Below are positions 1 through 5,703 of a stretch of 5,703 bases of DNA, piece by piece (position 1 is the first letter of the stretch; the number at the start of each line of letters is the position of its first letter). The notes below the pieces were generated by a model. It had not been told where the DNA came from. It made no database searches and saw nothing but the letters and a program-made list of their open reading frames with translations. The stretch covers positions 167 through 5,869 of the forward strand of contig MGWJ01000087.1 of NCBI GenBank assembly GCA_001800945.1, written 5' to 3'. The stretch is from Flavobacteria bacterium RIFCSPLOWO2_12_FULL_31_7. GTDB lineage: Bacteria > Bacteroidota > Bacteroidia > Flavobacteriales > Flavobacteriaceae. The position numbers and the translations under genes are program-made.

Positions 1-154
1 TTGATATTAGTTTGTGTGGATTTTTTCTATTTTTAGATACAGAAGATTTCTATCAGTATTTAAAAATTTGAAAAAGATCCCGAAATAAAACAAAAAATGT
101 ATCAGAAAATAAAATATTAAATTAATAAAAACTAATTTTTAGAACCCACCTTAT
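1..154. other. AT-rich stretch before recR, no gene identified
   Basis: No convincing gene is visible. On the + strand short open stretches enter from the left edge: one ends at a TAG at 34-36, another at a TGA at 69-71 (its last residues read DTEDFYQYLKI), and a third, opened after a TAG at 8-10, ends at a TAA near 92. Any of these could be the 3' end of an upstream gene, but they are too short to identify. The minus strand has no ATG here, so a divergent gene starting in this stretch is unlikely. From about 70 onward the sequence is very rich in A and T and looks like ordinary upstream non-coding DNA. No clear hairpin terminator was found. Confidence 0.4.
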
Positions 155-162
155 TATATTTG
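155..162 (+). promoter_or_regulatory. Bacteroidota-type -7 promoter element for recR
   Basis: TATATTTG matches the Bacteroidota housekeeping sigma factor -7 consensus TAnnTTTG exactly. It ends only four bases before the recR ATG, so transcription would begin at or next to the start codon. A -33 TTG at the usual distance (about 17-23 bases upstream) is not present; only a T-run around 136-140 lies near. The assignment rests on the -7 match and its position. Confidence 0.55.
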
Positions 163-166
163 CAAA

Positions 167-787
167 ATGGAATTCTCGTCAAAATTATTAGAAAATGCTG
201 TAAATGAAGTTGCTATGTTGCCAGGAATTGGTAAGCGTACAGCTATGCGTTTGGTTTTGCATTTGTTAAAACAACCGACTGAACAAACTCAATTGCTAAC
301 AGAAGCATTGCATAAAATGCGAAACGAAATCATTTATTGTCAAAGTTGTCATAATATTTCAGATCATGCTATTTGCGACATATGCAATAATACATCAAGA
401 GATCATTCAATTGTTTGTGTAGTGGAAGATGTTAGAGATGTAATGGCAATTGAAAATACTAGAATGTATAAAGGAATTTATCATGTTTTAGGTGGGAAAA
501 TTTCACCTATTGAAGGAATTTCGCCAAGTCAATTAAATATTAATTCTTTAGTGGAAAAAGTGAAGCAACAAAAAGTTTCTGAAATTATCTTTGCGTTAAG
601 TTCTACGATGGAAGGTGATACCACAAATTTTTACATATTCAAACAAATAAAAGAGTTTCAGGTCAATGTTTCTACTATCGCTAGAGGAATTTCTGTTGGT
701 GACGAATTAGAATATGCAGATGAAGTTACACTAGGAAGAAGTTTGTTGCACAGAATTCCTTTTGAATCCTCAATTAAATCGATGTAA
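167..787 (+). CDS. recR: Recombination mediator protein RecR
   Basis: RecR acts in the cytoplasm with RecO (and RecF) to load RecA onto single-stranded DNA at gaps, in the RecFOR repair pathway. The 206-residue product has the family's usual length and all its parts in order: a helix-hairpin-helix around residues 18-34 (LPGIGKRTAMRL), a four-cysteine zinc finger (C58, C61, C70, C73), and a Toprim domain from about residue 80 containing VVEDVRD (85-91), the HVLGG/SPIEGI block (106-118) and the C-terminal RGISVGDELEYADEVTLG stretch (173-190). The ATG is the only sensible start, since the preceding promoter element ends four bases before it. No truncation or missing residue is seen. It is read in the same direction as the polysaccharide genes that follow, but a separate promoter element lies between them, so it is probably a neighbour and not a working part of that locus. 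Confidence 0.97.
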   Translation: MEFSSKLLENAVNEVAMLPGIGKRTAMRLVLHLLKQPTEQTQLLTEALHKMRNEIIYCQSCHNISDHAICDICNNTSRDHSIVCVVEDVRDVMAIENTRMYKGIYHVLGGKISPIEGISPSQLNINSLVEKVKQQKVSEIIFALSSTMEGDTTNFYIFKQIKEFQVNVSTIARGISVGDELEYADEVTLGRSLLHRIPFESSIKSM

Positions 788-812
788 TTCTTTTAAATTA
801 GCAAGGAAAAAG

Positions 813-820
813 TATATTTG
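813..820 (+). promoter_or_regulatory. Bacteroidota-type -7 promoter element for the polysaccharide operon
   Basis: A second exact TATATTTG lies in the 52-base gap between recR and the wza-type gene, 19 bases before that gene's ATG. A start site a few bases downstream would give a 5' leader of roughly 12-16 bases. The -33 region (about 788-795) holds TTCTTTTA and not a clean TTG, so the element may be weak or need an activator. No transcription terminator is visible between the recR stop and this site, so read-through from recR is also possible. Confidence 0.55.
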
Positions 821-839
821 TAAAATCTAAAATAATGCT

Positions 840-1637
840 ATGAAGTTTTTTAAACATTTATTAAATATAATTGCCATTTCACTACTGTTAACCTCTTGTG
901 TGCCCTTTAAAGATACACTATATTTAGAAAAAAATAAAGACAAAGTTGCTGACATTGAGATAAATGCAGATGCCTATAAACCTTACCGTCTTCAAGTTGA
1001 CGATATTCTTTCTATTGATATCAAAGCAAATAATCAAAAAGAAGTTGAAATTTTTAGTAAAACGGGCGAAAATACTACAGGTGTCGTAAACCAAGATCGT
1101 TTGTATTTTAACGGGTATCAGGTTGATGGTTTTGGAAATATTAGAATTCCAGTTTTAGGATTAGTAAATGTTCAAGGTCAAACTGTAGAGGAAGTAAGTA
1201 AATTGTTGGAAAAAAAGTTACTTGAAGAATATTTTACACCAGCTTCGAATTTATTTGTGACTGTGAAATTGGCTGGAATTAGATATACGATTAATGGAGA
1301 AATTTCTAGTACAGGTACAAAAACGGTATTTCAAGATAAATTAAATATCTTGGAAGCGATTGCGAATTCAGGTGATATTCCAGTTACTGGGAATAAGAAA
1401 GAAGTGGTAGTCATGAGGAAAATTCCAACCGGATATCAATCAGAAACTTTAGATTTAACGGATGCTAAAGTCATTAATTCTCCTTATTTTTATTTAAAAC
1501 CTAACGATTATATTTACGTGAAACCGTTAAAACAAAAAAGTACAGGTTTAGGTTTAAATGGACTACAAACTTTAACAACCGTGATTTCTTTATTCGGAAT
1601 TATCACCACAACTTACTTACTAGTAAAAAGTTTATAA
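840..1637 (+). CDS. Wza-type polysaccharide export outer-membrane lipoprotein
   Basis: Predicted outer-membrane component that carries capsule or exopolysaccharide across the envelope, working with the Wzc-type protein encoded 9 bases downstream. The 265-residue product starts with a lipoprotein signal: positively charged N-terminus, hydrophobic core (residues 8-17) and lipobox LTSC with the acylated cysteine at C20. A Poly_export (PF02563-like) domain follows at about 46-143, beginning YRLQVDDILSIDI, then one SLBB-like domain at about 146-200 (YTINGEISSTGT... NILEAIANSGDI). The YFYLKPNDYIYVKP block (216-229) is typical of the family's end region. The C-terminus (about 241-262) is a hydrophobic helix that could cross a membrane. 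The protein is much shorter than E. coli Wza (379 residues), having a single SLBB unit, which is the usual Bacteroidota form. There is no Shine-Dalgarno sequence before the ATG, only A/T-rich DNA. The family call is firm; the polymer exported is unknown. Confidence 0.93.
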   Translation: MKFFKHLLNIIAISLLLTSCVPFKDTLYLEKNKDKVADIEINADAYKPYRLQVDDILSIDIKANNQKEVEIFSKTGENTTGVVNQDRLYFNGYQVDGFGNIRIPVLGLVNVQGQTVEEVSKLLEKKLLEEYFTPASNLFVTVKLAGIRYTINGEISSTGTKTVFQDKLNILEAIANSGDIPVTGNKKEVVVMRKIPTGYQSETLDLTDAKVINSPYFYLKPNDYIYVKPLKQKSTGLGLNGLQTLTTVISLFGIITTTYLLVKSL

Positions 1638-1646
1638 AAGTATACT

Positions 1647-4124
1647 ATGTTTGATACTAAAGATATAAAATTAATAAGTGAAGGCGCAAGCTTTGATGTA
1701 AAAGCATTTTTAGTAAAATTGCTTGGGCATTGGAAAATATTTTTGCTTTCTATGTCAATTGCCATGTATTGGGCCTATTACGTAAATATCAGAAAAGAAA
1801 GTATTTATGGAATGGACGCTTCTATTGTTGTAAAAGATGATAGTAATCCCATGTTTTCTAATAATACAAGTTTAACCTTTAACTGGGGCGGAACTTCTGA
1901 TAAAGTGCAAACGGTAATTACTACTTTGCGTTCCAGAACGCACAATGAAAAGGTAGTAGATAAATTACAATACTACATCAAATACCTTAGAAAAGGAGAT
2001 TATTTTTATCCAGATGCTTATGGAACAATCCCTTTCAAAGCAGTGATTAATAAACAAAGAGGACAATTAGCCAACACGCATATCAGAATTAAACCAATTT
2101 CTAATACTGAGTTTGAGTTTGAAGTTGATTTCGGTGAAGCAAAAGAGGCGATGCTTTATCATTACAGTGATTATTCAACTAGTACGGTAAAAACTCCTGG
2201 GAAAAAGTTTTTTAGTAAATATAAATTTAACCAAGAAATTAACCTGCCTTTTTTTAACGGTCAAATTACTTTAGATTCGTCAAAACCATTAAATCTTAAC
2301 GAAGATATTTATATTCAATTCGATGATTTTAATAATACAGTAGGTGCCTACAGGGGAATTGGTGTAAATGCCGATTTAAAAGCGCTTTCCGTTATTATCC
2401 TAGATATGCAAGGTCCAAATAAGGCCAGATTAGTGGAATATTTAAATTCGACTGTAACCATATTAAGAGAAAATGAATTACACAGTAAGAATCTTTTTGC
2501 TGTAAATACGATTAGGTTTATCGATAGTACTTTAAATGTAATTGAAGGACAATTAAAAAATACAGAATCTGATTTAAAGAATTTCAGAAAAAACACCAAC
2601 GTTTATGAATTAGAAACCGGTGGACTAAAATGGTCAGAAGAAATTTCAAGTTTAGATTTAGAACAAGATAATGTAAAACGAAAATTAGCATTCTATAATT
2701 TTCTAAAAAGTTATTTAGAGAAAAACACCGATTATTCTAAACTTCCAGCGCCAGCAGTAGCAGGTATTGACGATCCTAATGTTATAGCAAATGTAACTAG
2801 GTTAATTCAATTGTCTGTTGAAAGAGCTGAGAAAACATATACCGTAAAAAATCAAAATTTATATAAAGAACTAGATTCTCAAATGGAATCTGTGAAGAAG
2901 GTTTTATTAAACAATATTGAAAGTTCGAAAAGTGCTTTGTCAATTGATTTAAAAACGATTAATGCACGAATAAATAAAGCAGAAGGAAGCATAAGTCAGT
3001 TGCCAGATAAAGAACAAGATTATATCAATATTTCTAGAAAATACGACTTAAAAGAAAAAATTTACAGTACATTTTTAGAAAAAAGAAGTGAAGCTGATAT
3101 CGTAAAAGCCGCTAGCGTTTCAGATATTGAATTTATCGATTCTGCTAAAGATGTTGGAGGTGGTTTTAGAGGTCCTAAACGTACAATTAACTATGTTTTA
3201 GCTATCATTGTTGGGTTCTTTTTGCCGTTCTTGTATGTGTTAATCATTGCTTTATCGGATACAAATATCAATACAACTCAGGAAATTATTCAATTAACAA
3301 AAATTCCTATCATCGGGGTAATCGGGAAGAAAAATACTGAAAATAATTTATCGGTCTTTGAAAAACCTAAATCGCCTTTAGCGGAATCTTTTAGAGCTAT
3401 TCGTTCCTCTCTGCAATTCTTGTCCAAGAAGCATAACGTGGAAGGAACTAAAATTTTAATGCTAACTTCTTCAATTTCTGGAGAAGGAAAATCATTCTGT
3501 TCTATAAATTTAGCAACTGTTTTCGCTTTAAGTGAGAAAAAAACGGTAATTGTTGGATTAGATTTAAGAAAACCTAAAATCTTCGGAGATTTCAAAATTG
3601 ATAATAATTTTGGAGTGGTTAATTACTTAGTCGGACAAAAAACTGTTGATGAAATTATTTATAAATCGCATATTCCAAATTTAGATATTATTACTTCCGG
3701 TCCAATTCCTCCAAATCCTTCTGAGTTATTAATGAGTGAGGCTATGGGCGAATTAATTGCAGATTTAAAAACAAAATACGAATATATTATTTTAGATACA
3801 CCACCAGTTGGTTTGGTAGCTGATGCCTTAGAATTATCTCATTATGCAGATGCTACTTTATACGTGGTGAGACAAGCTTACACCAAACGCGGAATGCTTT
3901 CTGTTGTTAATGAGAAACACTTACGTGGAGAATTGAAAAATGTAAGTATAATTTTCAACGGTTTCCAAAATAAAGCCAAATATGGTTACGGATATGGTTA
4001 CGGATATGGTTACGGAGCTTATGGCTATGGTTATGGAGCGTACTATGAAGAAGATAGAAAACCAAAAACTAGAAAAGAAAAGTTTTTAGAAATGCTTAAT
4101 TTATCTAAAAAAAGAAATTCATAA
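1647..4124 (+). CDS. Wzc-type polysaccharide co-polymerase with BY-kinase domain
   Basis: Inner-membrane chain-length regulator fused to a cytoplasmic bacterial tyrosine kinase, which controls polymerisation and export through cycles of tail autophosphorylation. In the 825 residues: Wzz-type N-terminal domain; first membrane helix about 30-48; a long periplasmic part with helical, probably coiled-coil stretches (about 265-350 and 380-450) and a GNVR-like segment (PDKEQDYINISRKYDL, 453-468); second membrane helix about 514-537; kinase domain from about 575. Kinase motifs are ESFRAIR (580-586, the ExxRxxR oligomerisation motif), Walker A SSISGEGKS (608-616, K615), Walker A' VIVGLDLRKP (634-643, D639 kept but Gly637 where the first Asp normally is) and Walker B YIILDTPP (713-720, D717). 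The tail has eleven tyrosines between 779 and 800, then EED and a basic end. At 825 residues it exceeds E. coli Wzc (720), mainly in the periplasmic part. It lies 9 bases after the wza-type gene and 5 bases before the epimerase gene, so cotranscription is likely. Confidence 0.94.
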   Translation: MFDTKDIKLISEGASFDVKAFLVKLLGHWKIFLLSMSIAMYWAYYVNIRKESIYGMDASIVVKDDSNPMFSNNTSLTFNWGGTSDKVQTVITTLRSRTHNEKVVDKLQYYIKYLRKGDYFYPDAYGTIPFKAVINKQRGQLANTHIRIKPISNTEFEFEVDFGEAKEAMLYHYSDYSTSTVKTPGKKFFSKYKFNQEINLPFFNGQITLDSSKPLNLNEDIYIQFDDFNNTVGAYRGIGVNADLKALSVIILDMQGPNKARLVEYLNSTVTILRENELHSKNLFAVNTIRFIDSTLNVIEGQLKNTESDLKNFRKNTNVYELETGGLKWSEEISSLDLEQDNVKRKLAFYNFLKSYLEKNTDYSKLPAPAVAGIDDPNVIANVTRLIQLSVERAEKTYTVKNQNLYKELDSQMESVKKVLLNNIESSKSALSIDLKTINARINKAEGSISQLPDKEQDYINISRKYDLKEKIYSTFLEKRSEADIVKAASVSDIEFIDSAKDVGGGFRGPKRTINYVLAIIVGFFLPFLYVLIIALSDTNINTTQEIIQLTKIPIIGVIGKKNTENNLSVFEKPKSPLAESFRAIRSSLQFLSKKHNVEGTKILMLTSSISGEGKSFCSINLATVFALSEKKTVIVGLDLRKPKIFGDFKIDNNFGVVNYLVGQKTVDEIIYKSHIPNLDIITSGPIPPNPSELLMSEAMGELIADLKTKYEYIILDTPPVGLVADALELSHYADATLYVVRQAYTKRGMLSVVNEKHLRGELKNVSIIFNGFQNKAKYGYGYGYGYGYGAYGYGYGAYYEEDRKPKTRKEKFLEMLNLSKKRNS
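3981..4016 (+). repeat. Three perfect 12-bp tandem repeats in the kinase tail
   Basis: The unit TATGGTTACGGA occurs three times without a mismatch at 3981-3992, 3993-4004 and 4005-4016. Each copy encodes Tyr-Gly-Tyr-Gly in the reading frame of the Wzc-type kinase. A degenerate continuation (4017-4046, still Tyr/Gly/Ala but with changed codons) follows. Because the unit is a multiple of three, gain or loss of copies would change the number of tail tyrosines without breaking the frame. Confidence 0.95.
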
Positions 4125-4129
4125 GCTAA

Positions 4130-5131
4130 GTGCAAAATTCAATTCAAAATAAAAAAATAGTTATTACAGGTGGAGCTGGTTTTATTGGTTCCAATTTGTG
4201 TGAATACTTCTTGCAACAGAGCAATGAAATTGTTTGTTTGGATAATTTTTCTACAGGATTTAAACACAATATTGAACCGTTTTTAAATCACCCAAATTTT
4301 ACTTTAATTGAAGGTGATATTAGAGATTTAGCAACTTGTAAACAAGCAGTTGAACAAGCAGATTATGTTTTGCATCATGCAGCTTTAGGAAGTGTGCCTC
4401 GTTCCATTAATGATCCAATTACAACTAATGAAGTTAATGTTTCTGGATTTTTAAATATGTTGCAAGCTTCCAAAGAGGCTCATGTGAAACGTTTTGTTTA
4501 TGCCGCAAGTTCATCAACTTATGGCGATTCTGAAGCTTTGCCAAAAGTGGAAGATAAAATAGGGAAACCCTTATCACCATATGCCATTACTAAATATGTG
4601 AATGAATTATATGCTGATGTATTTAGTAAAACGTACGGAATGGAAACTATTGGATTAAGATATTTTAACGTTTTTGGACGCCATCAAACGCCAAATGGTG
4701 CTTATGCTGCGGTGATTCCGAAATTTATTTCACTATTTATAAATCATGAAAGTCCTGTAATTAATGGTGATGGAAACTATTCACGAGATTTTACATTTAT
4801 AGACAATGTAATTCAAATGAATGAATTAGCTTTGCAGGCTCAAAATTCAGAAGCGATAAACCAAGTTTATAATACGGCTTTTGGAGAAAGAACAACTTTA
4901 AACGAATTAATAAAATATATAAAAGAATTTCTACAACCATACGATTCTGAAATTGCTACTATTTCTTGTATATATGGTCCTAATAGAGGTGGTGATATTC
5001 CACATTCTTTGGCAAGCATTGATAAAGCTAAAGAATTATTAGGCTATAATCCGAAATATTCTATTAAAGAGGGATTGAAAGAATCTATAGATTGGTATTG
5101 GAAAAATTTAAAAACAAATCAAAATGATTAA
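4130..5131 (+). CDS. WbpP/TviC-type UDP-N-acetylglucosamine 4-epimerase (SDR family)
   Basis: Predicted cytoplasmic NAD-dependent epimerase that inverts C4 of a UDP-sugar, most likely UDP-GlcNAc to UDP-GalNAc (or the uronate forms, as in TviC), supplying a precursor for the polymer. The 333-residue extended SDR has the Rossmann motif TGGAGFIG (13-20; G14, G17, G20), LDNFSTG (37-43), GDIRD (62-66), a serine run at 127-129, and the catalytic pair Y151/K155 in SPYAITKYVNE. Blocks I recognise from Pseudomonas WbpP are AALGSVPRSI (84-93), PITTN (96-100), RYFNVFGRHQ (177-186), NGAYAAVIPKF (189-199) and SRDFTFIDNVIQMN (218-231). The start is GTG: an in-frame TAA at 4127-4129 lies directly before it and no in-frame ATG occurs until residue 110, beyond the NAD-binding loop. 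It begins 5 bases after the kinase stop and overlaps the next gene by 8 bases. The family is firm; the preference for an N-acetylated substrate is inferred from WbpP similarity. Confidence 0.9.
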   Translation: MQNSIQNKKIVITGGAGFIGSNLCEYFLQQSNEIVCLDNFSTGFKHNIEPFLNHPNFTLIEGDIRDLATCKQAVEQADYVLHHAALGSVPRSINDPITTNEVNVSGFLNMLQASKEAHVKRFVYAASSSTYGDSEALPKVEDKIGKPLSPYAITKYVNELYADVFSKTYGMETIGLRYFNVFGRHQTPNGAYAAVIPKFISLFINHESPVINGDGNYSRDFTFIDNVIQMNELALQAQNSEAINQVYNTAFGERTTLNELIKYIKEFLQPYDSEIATISCIYGPNRGGDIPHSLASIDKAKELLGYNPKYSIKEGLKESIDWYWKNLKTNQND

Positions 5132-5703
5132 AAATATTTGTTGCATAGGCGCAGGATATGTTGGTGGACCAACCATGGCAGTAATTGCTCAAAAATGTCC
5201 ACATATTAAAGTTACAGTTGTCGATTTAAATCAAGAAAGAATTAACGCTTGGAATCATGAAGATTTAAGTTTATTGCCTATTTACGAGCCAGGTTTAGAT
5301 GCTGTTGTTGGTGAAGCCAGAGGTAGAAATTTATTTTTTTCTACTGATGTAGATAAAGCAATTGAAGAAGCAGATGCGATTTTTATTTCAGTAAATACGC
5401 CAACTAAAACGTATGGAGTAGGAAAAGGAATGGCTGCCGATTTGAAATATATCGAATTATGTGCCCGTCAAATTGCTCGTGTAGCTAAAACGGATAAAAT
5501 TGTTATTGAAAAATCAACTTTACCTGTTAGAACTGCTCAAGCCATTAAAGATATTTTAGATCATACTGGAAATGGAGTAAACTTTCAGATTTTATCTAAC
5601 CCAGAATTCTTAGCGGAAGGTACAGCTATTGAAGATTTATTCGCTCCAGATAGAGTTTTAATTGGTGGCGATACTACTCCAGAAGGTCAAGTTGCCATTA
5701 ACA
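5124..5703 (+). CDS. ugd: UDP-glucose 6-dehydrogenase, animal type (partial, 3' end beyond window)
   Basis: Predicted cytoplasmic enzyme that oxidises UDP-glucose to UDP-glucuronate with two NAD+, giving an acidic sugar for the polysaccharide. The ATG at 5124 overlaps the end of the epimerase gene by 8 bases, and the frame stays open to the window edge: 193 complete codons, against roughly 460-490 for the whole family. Visible are the NAD-binding motif GAGYVGG (9-15), D34 at the end of the second strand (VTVVD), PIYEPGL (52-58), SVNTPTKTYG (89-98), EKSTLPVR (129-136) and the catalytic-loop block NPEFLAEGTA (159-168), whose E161 and E165 correspond to conserved glutamates of the family. The catalytic lysine and cysteine lie downstream and cannot be checked. 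The wording of these blocks (for example RINAWN, NLFFST, RVLIGGD.TPEGQ) follows human UGDH much more closely than E. coli Ugd, so UDP-glucose is the likely substrate and a UDP-ManNAc/GlcNAc dehydrogenase (WecC/WbpO type) is less likely. Confidence 0.93.
   Translation, partial: MIKNICCIGAGYVGGPTMAVIAQKCPHIKVTVVDLNQERINAWNHEDLSLLPIYEPGLDAVVGEARGRNLFFSTDVDKAIEEADAIFISVNTPTKTYGVGKGMAADLKYIELCARQIARVAKTDKIVIEKSTLPVRTAQAIKDILDHTGNGVNFQILSNPEFLAEGTAIEDLFAPDRVLIGGDTTPEGQVAIN

Noticed and set aside
3..71. Possible C-terminal end of an upstream gene (ends DTEDFYQYLKI, stop at 69-71)
   Set aside because: Twenty-two codons without a recognisable motif, and two other + frames are open over similar lengths, so no frame can be preferred.
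127..142. Possible short inverted repeat (A-run, CTAA, T-run) upstream of recR that could be a terminator
   Set aside because: The arms do not pair cleanly and contain only A and T, which is expected by chance in such AT-rich DNA.
1646..1653. TATGTTTG, a match to the TAnnTTTG promoter element
   Set aside because: It overlaps the ATG of the Wzc-type gene, so a transcript from it would lack the start codon. It arises from the first codons (ATG TTT GAT) after a T and is best seen as chance.
2348..2599. Minus-strand open frame of 83 codons inside the Wzc-type gene
   Set aside because: It lies wholly opposite a well-supported coding region, has low-complexity Phe/Ser/Leu-rich composition typical of an antisense shadow, and matches no family I know.
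3290..3595. Minus-strand open frame of 101 codons opposite the kinase domain
   Set aside because: It is antisense to the conserved Walker A and A' region, whose sequence is constrained by the kinase, and shows no domain or promoter of its own.

Overview
The window looks like chromosomal DNA of a Bacteroidota member, most likely a Flavobacterium-like Flavobacteriaceae. Reasons: low GC (roughly one third by eye), no clear Shine-Dalgarno sequences before the starts, two exact copies of the Bacteroidota -7 promoter element (TAnnTTTG, here TATATTTG) upstream of genes, and proteins of the short-Wza / long-Wzc type found in that phylum. All genes are on the + strand.

Layout: positions 1-154 are an AT-rich stretch with no gene I can name. 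recR (167-787) encodes the RecFOR recombination mediator. After a 52-base gap holding its own promoter element comes the start of an exopolysaccharide/capsule locus: a Wza-type outer-membrane export lipoprotein (840-1637), a Wzc-type chain-length regulator fused to a BY-type tyrosine kinase (1647-4124), a WbpP/TviC-type UDP-N-acetylglucosamine 4-epimerase starting with GTG (4130-5131), and the 5' part of an animal-type UDP-glucose 6-dehydrogenase (5124 to the window edge). The last four genes are separated by 9 and 5 bases and then overlap by 8, so they are almost certainly one transcription unit that continues beyond the window.

How they fit together: the epimerase and dehydrogenase make nucleotide-sugar precursors (probably UDP-GalNAc and UDP-glucuronate), glycosyltransferases and a flippase/polymerase expected downstream would build the chain, and Wzc plus Wza would control its length and carry it through the envelope. 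RecR is a housekeeping neighbour with no evident role in this pathway.

This is a recognisable Wzx/Wzy-type polysaccharide locus and I see no wholly new system. Points worth a second look are the in-frame 12-base tandem repeat encoding the tyrosine-rich kinase tail, a recR promoter so close to the ATG that the mRNA may be leaderless, a Gly in place of the first Asp of the kinase Walker A' motif, the forced GTG start of the epimerase, and the strongly metazoan-like dehydrogenase.
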